Positions 20,996 through 30,389 of a DNA stretch of 64,000 nucleotides are shown one piece after another. The position numbers and the translations under genes are program-made. Numbering within the stretch: position 1 is the stretch's first letter; each line of letters starts with the position of its first letter. The notes under the pieces are model-generated. The model was not told where the DNA came from. It saw only the letters and a list, made by a program, of their open reading frames with translations, and ran no database searches. The DNA is from Agrococcus carbonis (GTDB lineage Bacteria; Actinomycetota; Actinomycetes; Actinomycetales; Microbacteriaceae), in NCBI RefSeq assembly GCF_900104705.1, contig NZ_LT629734.1, positions 1,550,001 to 1,614,000 on the forward strand, in the 5' to 3' direction.

Positions 20996-21307
20996 TCAGA
21001 GGAAGGCGGCGAGCTCCTGCTCGATGGCCGGCTTCGGGCGTGCGCCGATGAGCTCGTGCACGACCTCGCCCCCCTGGAAGACCTTCATCGCGGGGATCGA
21101 CGTGATGTTGTAGCGCATCGCGAGGTCGGGCTCCTGGTCGACGTTCACCTTGACGACGTCGAGCTTGTCGGTCTCGGCGTCGATCTGCTCGAGGATCGGG
21201 CTCACGGCGCGGCAGGGGCCGCACCAGGCCGCCCAGAAGTCGACGACGACGGGCTTGTCGGACTGCAGGACGTCCTGCTCGAACGACGCGGTGGTGACTT
21301 CCTTCAC
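20996..21307 (-). CDS. trxA: Thioredoxin
   Basis: A 103-residue disulfide reductase with the active site VVVDFWAAWCGPCRAVSPILEQ (WCGPC near residue 30) and the cis-proline loop ITSIPAMKVFQGG. GTG 21307 overlaps the trxB stop (GTGA); this start gives standard thioredoxin length, while longer readings run through trxB. It is reduced by the TrxB encoded immediately upstream in the same transcript. Confidence 0.96.
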   Translation of the reverse strand: MKEVTTASFEQDVLQSDKPVVVDFWAAWCGPCRAVSPILEQIDAETDKLDVVKVNVDQEPDLAMRYNITSIPAMKVFQGGEVVHELIGARPKPAIEQELAAFL

Positions 21308-22278
21308 AGTGCTGCCTCCGTAGGGGTCGTGACGAGGGCCGGCGCGGCGTGCGCGGCCAGGTAGTGCTGTGCATCCAACGCCGCCACGGTGCCGGAGCCG
21401 GCTGCCGTGATGGCTTGGCGGTAGGTGGGGTCGATGACGTCGCCGGCGGCGAACACGCCGGGCACGGAGGTGCGCGACGAGCGGCCCTCGACGGCGATGG
21501 TGCCCTCGGGCGTCAGCTCGAGCTTGCCGTGCACGAGGTGCGTGCGAGGGTCGGAGCCGATGGCGACGAACACGCCGTCGATGGGCATCTCCCACGTGCT
21601 GCCGCTCACCGTGTCGCGCAGCGTGACGCTCGAGACCTGGTTGGTGCCGTTCACCTCGGTGCCGTTGATCTCCTCGACCACCGTGTTGGTGAGGAACTCG
21701 ATCTTCTCGTCGTCGCGGGCGCGCTGCAGCATGACCTCGCTCGCGCGGAAGGCCTCCGACCGGTGCACGATCGTGACCTTGTCGGCGAACTTCGTCAGGA
21801 AGGTGGCCTCCTCCATCGCGGAGTCGCCGCCGCCGACGACGATGAGCTGCTTCTGCTTGAAGAAGAAGCCGTCGCACGTCGCGCACCACGAGACGCCGTG
21901 CCCCGAGAGGGGCTCCTCGCCGGCGATGCCGAGCTTGCGGTAGGCCGAGCCCGTCGCGAAGATCAGCGTGCGCGTCTCGAGCACCTCGTCGCCCACGTGC
22001 ACGCGCTTGACGTCGCCGTCGAGCTCGAGCTCGGTCGCGTCCTGCATGCGCACGTCGGCGCCGAACTTCTCGGCCTGCTGCTGCATGGCGAACATCAGGT
22101 CGGGGCCCTGGACGCCGTCGGGGAAGCCGGGGAAGTTCTCGACATCCGTCGTCGTCATGAGGTCACCGCCCATCTCGACGCTCGATGCGAGCACGATCGG
22201 CTTCAGGTTGGCCCGCGCCGCGTAGATCGCGGCGGTGTAGCCCGCGGGGCCGGAGCCGATGATGATGACGTCGTGCAC
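21304..22278 (-). CDS. trxB: Thioredoxin reductase
   Basis: A 324-residue NADPH-dependent flavoenzyme. FAD-binding DVIIIGSGPAGYTAAIYAARA at the N-terminus, redox-active disulfide SWCATCDGFFF (CATC), NADPH-binding VVGGGDSAMEEATFL and C-terminal FAD motif GVFAAGDVIDPTYRQAITAAGSG. The start is GTG 22278, placing the FAD motif at residue 4 as in relatives, with GGAGG close upstream. It is translationally coupled to trxA. Confidence 0.96.
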   Translation of the reverse strand: MHDVIIIGSGPAGYTAAIYAARANLKPIVLASSVEMGGDLMTTTDVENFPGFPDGVQGPDLMFAMQQQAEKFGADVRMQDATELELDGDVKRVHVGDEVLETRTLIFATGSAYRKLGIAGEEPLSGHGVSWCATCDGFFFKQKQLIVVGGGDSAMEEATFLTKFADKVTIVHRSEAFRASEVMLQRARDDEKIEFLTNTVVEEINGTEVNGTNQVSSVTLRDTVSGSTWEMPIDGVFVAIGSDPRTHLVHGKLELTPEGTIAVEGRSSRTSVPGVFAAGDVIDPTYRQAITAAGSGTVAALDAQHYLAAHAAPALVTTPTEAAL

Positions 22279-22321
22279 GAGGCCTCCTGGTTCGTGGCGG
22301 ATGCTCCTGATCCAACCGATT

Positions 22322-22726
22322 CTAGGCGGCGGGCATTCCCTCGCCCCCGGGCCGCGCGGCGTCGCCCTCGCGCAGCACCGCGAGCAGATCGCCCGTGCGG
22401 GCGTCGACGACGATGAGCCCCGTGGCGGGCCACTCGGGGGTCCGTCGCACGACCGGGTGGTGCACGCGATCTCGGATGCGGCGGTCCCACGAGTCGACGA
22501 GGGTCGCGGTGTCGGCGTCGACGATGAGCACCGCGGGATGGGCGTGCGCGAGCGACGAGGACGCATCCGACGACCACCAGCCCTCGGCCACGAGCGGGCG
22601 CCGGGCCGGGGCGATCGCGGGCTGCTCGCGGCGCTCGCGCCCGAGCACGCTCGCGACGATCGTGCCGACGGCCGCGAGGGCGCCGACCAGCAGGGGAGCG
22701 GCGATGCGGATGAGCGGGCGCGCCAT
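22322..22726 (-). CDS. Hypothetical membrane-anchored protein
   Basis: 134 residues, not recognised. One N-terminal membrane segment (IRIAAPLLVGALAAVGTIVASVLG) is followed by a short soluble domain containing two similar strand patterns, AVLIVDADTATLVDSW and GLIVVDARTGDLLAVL, resembling a repeated beta-hairpin unit. ATG 22726 has GGGAGG 5 nt upstream. It lies between murJ and trxB on the same strand, so it may be part of the murJ-trxBA transcript. Confidence 0.75.
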   Translation of the reverse strand: MARPLIRIAAPLLVGALAAVGTIVASVLGRERREQPAIAPARRPLVAEGWWSSDASSSLAHAHPAVLIVDADTATLVDSWDRRIRDRVHHPVVRRTPEWPATGLIVVDARTGDLLAVLREGDAARPGGEGMPAA

Positions 22727-22816
22727 GCTGCCTCCCGACGGTGTCAGCGTGCCGGGACGGCGCATCCGCCCCGTGCTGGCCGCCATGCTAGACGCCGCGC
22801 CTGCGCGCGAGCCGAG

Positions 22817-24472
22817 TCAGGCCGCGCCTGCGGGGGCCTGGTCGTCGCCGCCGCGGCCGCGCAGCTTGCCGACGACGATGGCGACGGTCGCGCGGAAGTC
22901 GGGGTTGCGGGTCAGATAGAGCAGGCCGAAGTAGATGAGCGCCATGACGGCGCCGGCGGCGATGCACGTCACGACGCCCGCGGGCTTGCTGATGGTGCCG
23001 AAGCCGCCGTCGACGTAGCCGCCGAGCGCCCAGACGACGCCGAAGCCCGCAGCGCCCGCGAGCAGCGCGTAGCCGAGGTACTGCACGTGCCGCCAGGCGA
23101 CGAGCCGGAAGCCGAAGGCGCCGATCTTGCGGCGCACGAGCACGAGCCAGACGGCGGCCGAGATGAGGTTGGCGATCGCGACGGCGAGCGCGGTGCCCGC
23201 GATGATCCAGGTGCTCTCGAGGGTCGACGCCCACCACAGCAGGCTGAAGGTGACGACCATGCTGAAGCACGCGTAGAGGAACGCCGTGCGGGTGTCGCCG
23301 AGGGCGAAGAAGACGCGCTGGATGACGTACTCGGCGCTGAAGGCGACGGCGCACAGCAGGAACGCCCAGATCACCCACGACATGTCGATCGACCGCTCGA
23401 ACGAGCGCTCGAAGAGTCGGGCCAGCGGCGGCGCGACGACCGCGATCATGATCGCCGCGATGGTGGTGAGCATGCCGACCCCGCGGAGCGCCCCGGAGAG
23501 GTCGCTGCGGATGCTCGCGAGGTCGCCGTCCTGCGCGTGATGCGACATGCGCGTGAAGTAGGCGATCGCGATCGAGACGGCGATGATCGAGTGGGGGAGC
23601 GAGAACACGTACCAGGCGTTCTGCATCGTCAAGATGTTGGCGCCCTCGCCGAGCGAGGCGACGTTCGACTGCACGAGGCCCTTGAGCTGGCCGATGATGA
23701 CGATGCCGAAGAGCCACATCGCGCTCTTGCCGGTCGCGCGCAGCCCCACGCCGCGCCAGCCGAAGTCGAGCCGGAAGCGCATCCCGGTCTTGCGGAAGAA
23801 CAGCACGAGCACGAGCGCCTGCACCGCGACGCCGAGCGTCGTGACGACGCCGAGCACGGTCACGCGCTCCCAGTCCCACACCGAGATGTCCTCGTTCGTC
23901 GCCGCCTCGCCGAACAGCAGCATGAACCCCGCGAGCCCCGCGATCGAGACGACGTTGTTGACGACCGGCGCCCACGTGTAGGGGCCGAACTGGCTGCGCG
24001 CGTTGTAGATCTCGCCGAGGAGCGTGTAGATCGCGTAGAAGAGGATCTGCGGCATGCACCAGTAGGCGAGCGCGACGGCGAGCGCCATCTGCTCGGCGGT
24101 GAAGCCGCGGCCGCTGTCGGCGGCGTTGATCGCGTAGAGGTCGACGAGGAAGGGCGCGGCGATCGTCGCGACGATCGTGAGCAGCAGGAAGACCGTGCCG
24201 CCGAGCGTGAGGATCTTCGAGACGTACGACTCGCCGCCGTCCGGGGCCTTGAGCGCCTTCACGATCTGCGGCACGAGCACCGCGCTCATGACGCCGCCGG
24301 CGACGAGGGCGTAGACGTTGTTGGGCAGCTGGTTGGCGAGGCCGAAGGATGCCGCGGCGAGCGATCCCGACTGGCCGATCGCGGCCGCGAGCATGAAGGC
24401 CTTCACGAACCCGAGCACGCGGGAGACCATCGTGCCCGCCGCGATGATCGCGCTGGCCCTGCCCGTGCTCAC
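22817..24472 (-). CDS. murJ: Lipid II flippase MurJ
   Basis: A 551-residue polytopic MATE-like/MVF protein that moves lipid II across the membrane for peptidoglycan synthesis. N-terminal TMVSRVLGFVKAFMLAAAIGQ, NNVYALVAGGVMSAVLVPQIVKAL and QILFYAIYTLLGEIYNARSQFGPYTWAPVVNN are typical; about 14 helices are apparent. The start is GTG 24472, overlapping no other gene. It lies downstream of the DUF6049 gene, a conserved actinobacterial neighbour. The C-terminus lacks the long kinase-like/FHA-binding tail found in mycobacterial MurJ. Confidence 0.93.
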   Translation of the reverse strand: MSTGRASAIIAAGTMVSRVLGFVKAFMLAAAIGQSGSLAAASFGLANQLPNNVYALVAGGVMSAVLVPQIVKALKAPDGGESYVSKILTLGGTVFLLLTIVATIAAPFLVDLYAINAADSGRGFTAEQMALAVALAYWCMPQILFYAIYTLLGEIYNARSQFGPYTWAPVVNNVVSIAGLAGFMLLFGEAATNEDISVWDWERVTVLGVVTTLGVAVQALVLVLFFRKTGMRFRLDFGWRGVGLRATGKSAMWLFGIVIIGQLKGLVQSNVASLGEGANILTMQNAWYVFSLPHSIIAVSIAIAYFTRMSHHAQDGDLASIRSDLSGALRGVGMLTTIAAIMIAVVAPPLARLFERSFERSIDMSWVIWAFLLCAVAFSAEYVIQRVFFALGDTRTAFLYACFSMVVTFSLLWWASTLESTWIIAGTALAVAIANLISAAVWLVLVRRKIGAFGFRLVAWRHVQYLGYALLAGAAGFGVVWALGGYVDGGFGTISKPAGVVTCIAAGAVMALIYFGLLYLTRNPDFRATVAIVVGKLRGRGGDDQAPAGAA

Positions 24473-24509
24473 CGGGCGTTCCCCGCGGACTCGGTGCTCG
24501 GTCGCTTGC

Positions 24510-26531
24510 TCACGCGGCTCCCTCGGTCGCTGCCTCGCGCGGCTCGCGCGCCGCCAGGTCGTCGATGTCGCCGTGGGCCTGGCCGCGGCGGCGCTTCTGG
24601 ATCGAGCGCAGGATGCCGAAGCCCAGCAGCAGCACGATCGCGATCGCGAGGGCCCAGGCCACGACCGCCTCGATGGTGGGCTGCGCCGAGATGCGCAGCA
24701 GCTGCAGCTCGCCGATCGGCTGGCCGTCGGGGGTGTGCAGCTGCGCGATGAGCAGCAGCGAGCCGGTGCCCACGACGTCGATCGGCACCTGCACGCGCTG
24801 CTGGCTGTCGGGCGCGATCGTCACGTCGACCCTCGGCTCGGGCACGGTCACGAGAGCGTTCGTCGGCCGCACTGAGAGCACCACGTGGGCGGGCACGTCG
24901 AGCTGGTTGGCGATCGTGATCGGCAGCGGCACGCTCTCGCCGACCGCGTGGATCGGGCTTCCGCCGATGATCTGCACCGCGCCGCGCATCTCGCCCATCG
25001 CGGTGCCCAGGTTGTCGATCGCGCGGCGGTCGGCGTCGGTGATCTCGCGCCCCGCATCCGGCAGCGCGGCGAGCAGCGAGAGGCGCAGCTCGGCGAGCAG
25101 GCGCTCGGGCTCGTCGACGATCGAGGCGATCGAGGAGACGTCGGCCTCCTGCTCGAGGGCCGCGAGCACGAGGTCGGCGCCGTCGCCGAGCGCGGCCTCG
25201 TCCACCGCGAGGAGCGAGGCATCGCGCGGCTCGGTCTCGAGCGCGGCATCGATGCCGGCGGTCTCGACGAAGCCGGCTGCGGCGAGCGTGCCGAGCAGCC
25301 CCGCGGCATCGGAGCCGGGCTGGGTCGGCAGCACCCCGACGAGCGTGCGCGGGTCGCTCGGGCGCTCGCGCGTGATGGTCGCGAGCAGGCCGACGATGCG
25401 CGCCTGCAGGTCGCGGGACTCGGCCGCGTCGGCCGCGGTGCCCATCTCGTGCAGCAGCTGCTGCAGCTGCGCGTCGGCTGCGAGCACGTCGACGCCGTCG
25501 ATGCGGGCGCGGGCGCTCGGGGTGCTCCCCTCGAGCTGCTCGTCGAGCGCCTCGGTCGAGAGCACCACGGTGCCGACGGCCGCGAGCGACTCGAGCTCGG
25601 CCTGCCGGACGGGCGACTCGGTCGCGTCGATCACCGGCTGCCGCGTGCCGACGAGCCCCGTCGTGGCGGGCAGCGGATCGTCGTCGGGGCGAGGGATGCC
25701 GAGCGGCTCGACCGGGAAGACGCCGGCGCGCACCTGCGCGATGGGATCCGCGTTGCCGTACAGCAGCGGGTAGGTGCTCGCGGTGTCGGCGCGGTCGAGC
25801 CAGTCGCGCACCGACGACGGTGCCTCGTCGCCGAGGGCCGCGGCGCTCGCGCCGAACGCGGGATCGATCCCGAGCGTCGCATCCGCCTCGCGCGCCGCGC
25901 CGACGAGCACGCGCAGCTCGCCGCCGGGCTCCGTCGCGCGCTCGAGCTCGTCAGCCGTCAGCAGCCCGTCGCCGCGCACGCCCGAGCCGATGGGCGCGGC
26001 GAGCGCGAGGGTCGTCGGGCTCGCGTCGCCGGGCTCGTCGTGCACGACGACGCTCGCGCCGCTGCCGATCTCGGGCGCGGATGCGGCGACGCCGTAGGTG
26101 CCCCACGGGCGGTCGTCGAGACCGTGCTGCTCGGCCTCGATGACGACGCGCACGGTCTGGCGGTCGCCGGCCGGGACCGCCGGCACGTCGACCGTGCCGA
26201 CCGCCGAGCTCGCGAGGATCGCGTCGCCGTCGTACCAGCGGCTGAGGCCGTAGCGCGTGCCGATCGGCGCGGTCGTCAGCAGCACCTCGAGGCTCGCGGC
26301 AGGGGTCTCGGCGCTGCCCGGGTTGTCGACCGTGACGTCGAGCCGCAGCGTCTCGCCGTCGCTCAGCAGCGGGTCGACGGGAGCGACGACGACCGAGGGC
26401 GCCGGGTCCGGCTGTGCGGCGGCGACGGCGGGCGTGGGCGCGGCACCGCCAGCGGTGACCACCGCCGTCGCGAGCGCGGCGAGGGCGCACGCTCCCGCGC
26501 GCCATCGCGCGAGGCGACCTGCCGACAGCAT
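24510..26531 (-). CDS. DUF6049-type large secreted/anchored protein
   Basis: 673 residues. An N-terminal signal segment (WRAGACALAALATAVVTAGGAAPTPAVAAAQ), a long extracytoplasmic part with beta-rich Ig-like stretches (TLRLDVTVDNPGSAETPAASLEVLLTT; PLPITIANQLDVPAHVVLSVRPTN near residue 550) and a C-terminal membrane helix (VVAWALAIAIVLLLGFGILRSIQKRRRGQ). Such proteins are encoded between murJ and the CCA transferase gene in many actinobacteria; the function is unknown, though the neighbourhood suggests the cell envelope. ATG 26531 was chosen for the signal peptide; a TACACT -10 box ends 8 nt before it, so the mRNA is probably leaderless. Confidence 0.82.
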   Translation of the reverse strand: MLSAGRLARWRAGACALAALATAVVTAGGAAPTPAVAAAQPDPAPSVVVAPVDPLLSDGETLRLDVTVDNPGSAETPAASLEVLLTTAPIGTRYGLSRWYDGDAILASSAVGTVDVPAVPAGDRQTVRVVIEAEQHGLDDRPWGTYGVAASAPEIGSGASVVVHDEPGDASPTTLALAAPIGSGVRGDGLLTADELERATEPGGELRVLVGAAREADATLGIDPAFGASAAALGDEAPSSVRDWLDRADTASTYPLLYGNADPIAQVRAGVFPVEPLGIPRPDDDPLPATTGLVGTRQPVIDATESPVRQAELESLAAVGTVVLSTEALDEQLEGSTPSARARIDGVDVLAADAQLQQLLHEMGTAADAAESRDLQARIVGLLATITRERPSDPRTLVGVLPTQPGSDAAGLLGTLAAAGFVETAGIDAALETEPRDASLLAVDEAALGDGADLVLAALEQEADVSSIASIVDEPERLLAELRLSLLAALPDAGREITDADRRAIDNLGTAMGEMRGAVQIIGGSPIHAVGESVPLPITIANQLDVPAHVVLSVRPTNALVTVPEPRVDVTIAPDSQQRVQVPIDVVGTGSLLLIAQLHTPDGQPIGELQLLRISAQPTIEAVVAWALAIAIVLLLGFGILRSIQKRRRGQAHGDIDDLAAREPREAATEGAA

Positions 26532-26601
26532 GGGTGCAAGTGTAGGTCGCGCCGCTATGGCGGGCAGACCGGCCGCGCGCGACCTGCCAGAATGCTCAGT
26601 C

Positions 26602-28083
26602 GTGACCGACATGGCCGAGGCGACCGCGCGATTGCACGCGCTCGTCGCGAGCGCGCCCACGCGGCAGCTCGCCGAGGCGTTCGCCGCGGCGGGGCATGAG
26701 CTCGCCCTCGTCGGCGGCCCGGTGCGGGATGCGTTCCTCGATCGTCCCGTGACCGACCTCGACTACGCGACGAGCGCATCCCCTGATGAGATCCTCGCGA
26801 TCGTCGAGCCGCTCGCCGAGGCGACGTGGGACGTCGGGCGCGAGTTCGGCACGATCGCCGCGCGCGTCGCGGGCCTGACGGTCGAGGTCACGACGTACCG
26901 CGCCGACACCTACGACGGCGTCTCGCGCAAGCCCCAGGTCGCGTTCGGCGACACGCTCGAGGGCGATCTCGTGCGCCGCGACTTCACCGTCAACGCGATG
27001 GCGCTGCGCCTCACCCCCGTCCGGGACACCCTCGGGCGCGGCGAGCCGGGCGGGGCGGATGCGTCGCCCCAGCTCGTCGACGTCGGCGGCGGCCTCGAGC
27101 ACCTGCTCGCGGGCGTGCTCGACACGCCGCAGGCGCCCGAGCAGTCGTTCGACGACGACCCGCTGCGCATGATGCGCGCCGCGCGGTTCGCCGCGCAGCT
27201 CGGCTTCGACGTCGCACCGCGGGTCGTGACGGCGATGACGGCGCTCGCCGAGCGCATCCGGGACATCTCGGCCGAGCGGGTGCGCGACGAGCTCAGCAAG
27301 CTGCTGCTGACGAGCCGGCCCGTGCCGGGCATCCGCCTGCTCACCGACACCGGGATCCTCGACCGGGTGCTGCCCGAGGTGCCGGCGCTGCGGCTCGAGG
27401 CCGACGAGCACGCCCACCACAAGGACGTGTACGAGCACTCGCTCACCGTGCTGCAGCAGGGCATCGACCTCGAGGCGTCGCGGAACCCCGGCGCCGAGCC
27501 CGACCTCGTCTCGCGGCTCGCGGGGCTGCTGCACGACATCGGCAAGCCCGCCACCCGGCGCATCGAGGGGCGCACGGTGACGTTCCACCAGCATGACCTG
27601 GTGGGGGCGCGGATGGCGAAGCAGCGGCTCAAGGCGCTGCGCTTCGACAACGACACCGTGAAGTCGGTCGCCCGGCTCGTCGAGCTGCACCTGCGCTTCT
27701 ACGGCTACGGCGAGCAGGCGTGGACCGACTCGGCGGTGCGCCGCTACGTGCGCGACGCGGGGCCGCTGCTCGAGCGCCTGCACATCCTCACCCGCTCCGA
27801 CGTCACGACCCGCAACCGGCGGAAGGCCGAGCGGCTCGACTTCGCCTACGACGACCTCGAGCGGCGCATCGCCGAGCTCGCCGAGCAGGAGGAGCTCGAG
27901 GCCGTGCGGCCGGACCTCGACGGCAACGCCATCCAGCGCATCCTCGGCATCCCGCCGGGCCGCGAGGTGGGGGAGGCGTACCGGATGCTGCTCGAGCACC
28001 GGCTCGAGCACGGCCCCGCGTCGCCCGAGGAGGCCGAGCGCGTGCTGCGCGAGTGGTGGGCGGCGCGCGCGGTGGAGCTCTGA
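26602..28083 (+). CDS. cca: CCA tRNA nucleotidyltransferase
   Basis: A 493-residue enzyme that adds or repairs the 3' CCA of tRNAs. Nucleotidyltransferase motif LALVGGPVRDAFLDRPVTDLDYATSA (near residue 33; catalytic DxD), VRRDFTVNAMAL, DPLRMMRAARFAAQLGF, then an HD phosphohydrolase domain (HAHHKDVYEHSLTVLQ, LAGLLHDIGKPATR). GTG 26602 was taken; ATG 26611 is equally possible. A CAGAAT -10 box ends 8 nt before the GTG, consistent with a leaderless mRNA. It diverges from the DUF6049 gene and ends in a terminator hairpin. Confidence 0.93.
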   Translation: MTDMAEATARLHALVASAPTRQLAEAFAAAGHELALVGGPVRDAFLDRPVTDLDYATSASPDEILAIVEPLAEATWDVGREFGTIAARVAGLTVEVTTYRADTYDGVSRKPQVAFGDTLEGDLVRRDFTVNAMALRLTPVRDTLGRGEPGGADASPQLVDVGGGLEHLLAGVLDTPQAPEQSFDDDPLRMMRAARFAAQLGFDVAPRVVTAMTALAERIRDISAERVRDELSKLLLTSRPVPGIRLLTDTGILDRVLPEVPALRLEADEHAHHKDVYEHSLTVLQQGIDLEASRNPGAEPDLVSRLAGLLHDIGKPATRRIEGRTVTFHQHDLVGARMAKQRLKALRFDNDTVKSVARLVELHLRFYGYGEQAWTDSAVRRYVRDAGPLLERLHILTRSDVTTRNRRKAERLDFAYDDLERRIAELAEQEELEAVRPDLDGNAIQRILGIPPGREVGEAYRMLLEHRLEHGPASPEEAERVLREWWAARAVEL

Positions 28084-28084
28084 A

Positions 28085-28108
28085 GCGGAGACCCTTTCGG
28101 GTCTCCGC
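28085..28108 (+). terminator. cca terminator
   Basis: GCGGAGACCC and its exact complement (28099-28108) around a TTTC loop, 1 nt after the stop. Confidence 0.8.
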
Positions 28109-28173
28109 CGCGACCCCAGCGCCGACGGCCGTCTCGGGCGTCGGAACGCGGCTCAGCGCATCCGCCGATGTGC

Positions 28174-28202
28174 TTGAGCCCATCTTTCGCCTGCGCTACA
28201 GT
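28174..28202 (+). promoter_or_regulatory. rpsF operon promoter
   Basis: -35 TTGAGC (28174-28179), 17-bp spacer, -10 TACAGT (28197-28202); about 85 nt of leader before rpsF. Confidence 0.7.
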
Positions 28203-28293
28203 TGACAGGTTGCGCGCCCTCGCGCGCGCACATGCATACCCTCCTGCTGCAGACCGTCTGCAGCCGTTCTAGTCCGAAGGAGGTGGGTGAAGC

Positions 28294-28671
28294 ATGCAGC
28301 AGTACGAGCTGATGGTGATTCTCGACCCGGAGGTGGACGAGCGCACTGTCGCCCCGTCGCTCGACAAGTTCCTCGGCGTCGTCCGCAACGACGGCGGCAC
28401 CATCGACAAGGTCGACATCTGGGGCCGGCGCCGCCTGGCCTACGAGATCGACAAGAAGACCGAGGGCATCTACGCCGTCGTGAACTTCACGGCCGAGCCG
28501 GCGACGACCGACGAGCTGGACCGCCAGCTGGGCCTGTCGGAGGCCGTCATGCGCACGAAGGTGCTCCGCGCCGACGTCGCGGTGGCCCGTGCCGGCAAGG
28601 AGCCGGTCAAGCGCGAGGCGAAGGCTGACGCCGACGCCGAGTCGACCCCCGCAGAGGCAGAGGCGAAGTAG
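28294..28671 (+). CDS. rpsF: 30S ribosomal protein bS6
   Basis: 125 residues. The bS6 fold is evident: [24 protein letters not shown], then [33 protein letters not shown] charged Lys/Glu/Ala tail follows ([20 protein letters not shown]). A strong site, GAAGGAGGTGG, precedes ATG 28294. It pairs with bS18 on the ribosome, whose gene follows ssb. Confidence 0.97.
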   Translation: MQQYELMVILDPEVDERTVAPSLDKFLGVVRNDGGTIDKVDIWGRRRLAYEIDKKTEGIYAVVNFTAEPATTDELDRQLGLSEAVMRTKVLRADVAVARAGKEPVKREAKADADAESTPAEAEAK

Positions 28672-28673
28672 CG

Positions 28674-29201
28674 ATGGCTGGCGAGACGATCATCACGGTG
28701 GTCGGCAACCTGACTGCCGACCCTGAGCTGCGCTACACGCAGAACGGCCTCGCCGTCGCGAACTTCACGATCGCGTCGACCCCCCGCACGTTCGACCGGC
28801 AGACCAACGAGTGGAAGGACGGCGAAGCGCTGTTCCTCCGCGCGTCGGTGTGGCGCGAGTTCGCCGAGCACGTCTCGCAGAGCCTGCAGAAGGGTTCGCG
28901 CGTCATCGCGCAGGGCCGCCTGAAGCAGCGCTCGTTCGAGACGCAGCAGGGCGAGAAGCGCACGGTCATCGAGCTCGACGTCGACGAGATCGGCCCCTCG
29001 CTCCGCTACGCCACCGCGCAGGTCACCCGCACGTCGGGCGGCGGCGCAGGGCGCAGCTCGGGCGGCGGCCAGGGCGGCGGCTTCGGCCAGCCGCAGCAGG
29101 TCGCCGACGAGCCGTGGGGCCAGCCGCAGTCGCAGCCGCAGGCCGGCGGCGACGTGTGGGGCGCTCCCGGCACCTCCTACAACGACGAGACGCCCTTCTA
29201 A
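28674..29201 (+). CDS. ssb: Single-stranded DNA-binding protein
   Basis: 175 residues. The OB fold spans about residues 1-112 ([71 protein letters not shown]), followed by a Gly/Gln-rich linker and the acidic tip NDETPF, which recruits replication and repair partners. It starts 2 nt after the rpsF stop, the conserved rpsF-ssb-rpsR order. Confidence 0.97.
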   Translation: MAGETIITVVGNLTADPELRYTQNGLAVANFTIASTPRTFDRQTNEWKDGEALFLRASVWREFAEHVSQSLQKGSRVIAQGRLKQRSFETQQGEKRTVIELDVDEIGPSLRYATAQVTRTSGGGAGRSSGGGQGGGFGQPQQVADEPWGQPQSQPQAGGDVWGAPGTSYNDETPF

Positions 29202-29260
29202 GGCGCGCTCGCTCACCAGATTCACGGGGCGGATGCCCCGAGCACGAAAGAAGGCACTCT

Positions 29261-29515
29261 ATGGCTGGCAAGCCGCAGAACCGCAAGCCGCGGGGCCCGA
29301 AGGGCGGCAAGAACGTCGCCCCGGCCAAGGCGATCAAGGTCGGCGTCATCGACTGGAAGGACGTCGCGACGCTCAAGAAGTTCATCTCGGAGCGCGGCAA
29401 GATCCGCGCCCGTCGCATCACCGGTGTGTCGGTGCAGGAGCAGCGCCTGATCGCCAAGGCGATCAAGAACGCGCGCGAGATGGCGCTCCTGCCCTACTCG
29501 GGCGCCGGACGCTGA
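29261..29515 (+). CDS. rpsR: 30S ribosomal protein bS18
   Basis: 84 residues with the bS18 core [50 protein letters not shown]. The N-terminus lacks the zinc-binding cysteines, as in the zinc-free paralogue type. ATG 29261 is preceded by GAAAGAAGG at a suitable distance. Confidence 0.96.
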   Translation: MAGKPQNRKPRGPKGGKNVAPAKAIKVGVIDWKDVATLKKFISERGKIRARRITGVSVQEQRLIAKAIKNAREMALLPYSGAGR

Positions 29516-29527
29516 GGGGGCTGAACC

Positions 29528-29980
29528 ATGGCAAAGCTCATCCTCACGAACGAGGTCTCGGGCCTCGGCTCCGCCGGTGACGTCGTCGAGGTCAAGAACG
29601 GCTTCGCACGCAACTACCTCGTGCCCCAGGGCCTGGCCGTCGCGTGGACGCGCGGCGGCGAGAAGCAGGTCGACCAGATCAAGGCCGCCCGCGTCGCACG
29701 CGAGCACGCCACAATCGAGGAGGCCCAGGACCTCAAGGCGCGACTCGAGGCGAACGCCGTGACGCTGTCGGCCAAGGCCGGCACCGAGGGCCGCCTCTTC
29801 GGCTCGATCCAGACGAAGGACATCGCCGAGGCCGTCGAGACCGCCGGTCACGGCAAGCTCGACAAGCGCGTCATCGAGATCCCGACGCCGATCCGCTCGG
29901 TGGGCGACCACCAGGCGACGGCTCGCCTGCGCGACGACATCATCGCGACGATCACCCTCAAGGTGGTCGCCGCGAAGTAG
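29528..29980 (+). CDS. rplI: 50S ribosomal protein bL9
   Basis: 150 residues with the N-terminal L9 motif [38 protein letters not shown], the long connecting helix ([33 protein letters not shown]) and a C-terminal RNA-binding domain ([16 protein letters not shown]). GAGGGGGCTGAACC precedes the ATG. Last gene of the rpsF operon. Confidence 0.97.
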   Translation: MAKLILTNEVSGLGSAGDVVEVKNGFARNYLVPQGLAVAWTRGGEKQVDQIKAARVAREHATIEEAQDLKARLEANAVTLSAKAGTEGRLFGSIQTKDIAEAVETAGHGKLDKRVIEIPTPIRSVGDHQATARLRDDIIATITLKVVAAK

Positions 29981-30389
29981 CGCGCTGGAGACATGCCCGA
30001 GGGCCCGCATCCACATCGGATGCGGGCCCTCGGGCGTTCGTGCGCTGCTGTCGGGACCGCACTGAAACACCGTCCGGCTTGAGCCGGCGCTGAGCATCCG
30101 TCACCAACCTTCAACGTGCACTTCACCCCCGCTTCTCCCCACTGGGTGTGGAATGAGGAATGCCCGGTCAGAGGGGGTTTAGGGGGTTCCGCTCAGAATG
30201 CATGCACAGGTCTGTGCACACCCTGCGGGCGTGTCGCGGGCGTCAAATCTCGGCGTTTTCCACATCCGTCCACAGGCCTCTCCACAGGGGGATTCGCTGA
30301 GGGAGCGCACGACTCCTAGCCTGATGCAGGCTCCATCCGCGCGAGGTGTGGGTCGCTTGCGGCATGGTCGGGCTGAGAGAAGGGGCGCT
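29981..30389. other. rplI-dnaB intergenic region
   Basis: 409 bp without a gene. It holds the rplI terminator, an inverted repeat TGCACAG-GT-CTGTGCA (30203-30218), and three DnaA-box-like sequences in about 35 bp (TTTTCCACA, CCGTCCACA, CTCTCCACA; roughly 30254-30288) ahead of the dnaB promoter. A TAGCCT near 30317 is a possible -10 box. DnaA control of dnaB is an inference. Confidence 0.55.
29996..30034 (+). terminator. rplI terminator
   Basis: Perfect 17-bp stem, 29996-30012 with 30018-30034, and a 5-nt loop, 15 nt after rplI. Confidence 0.88.
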
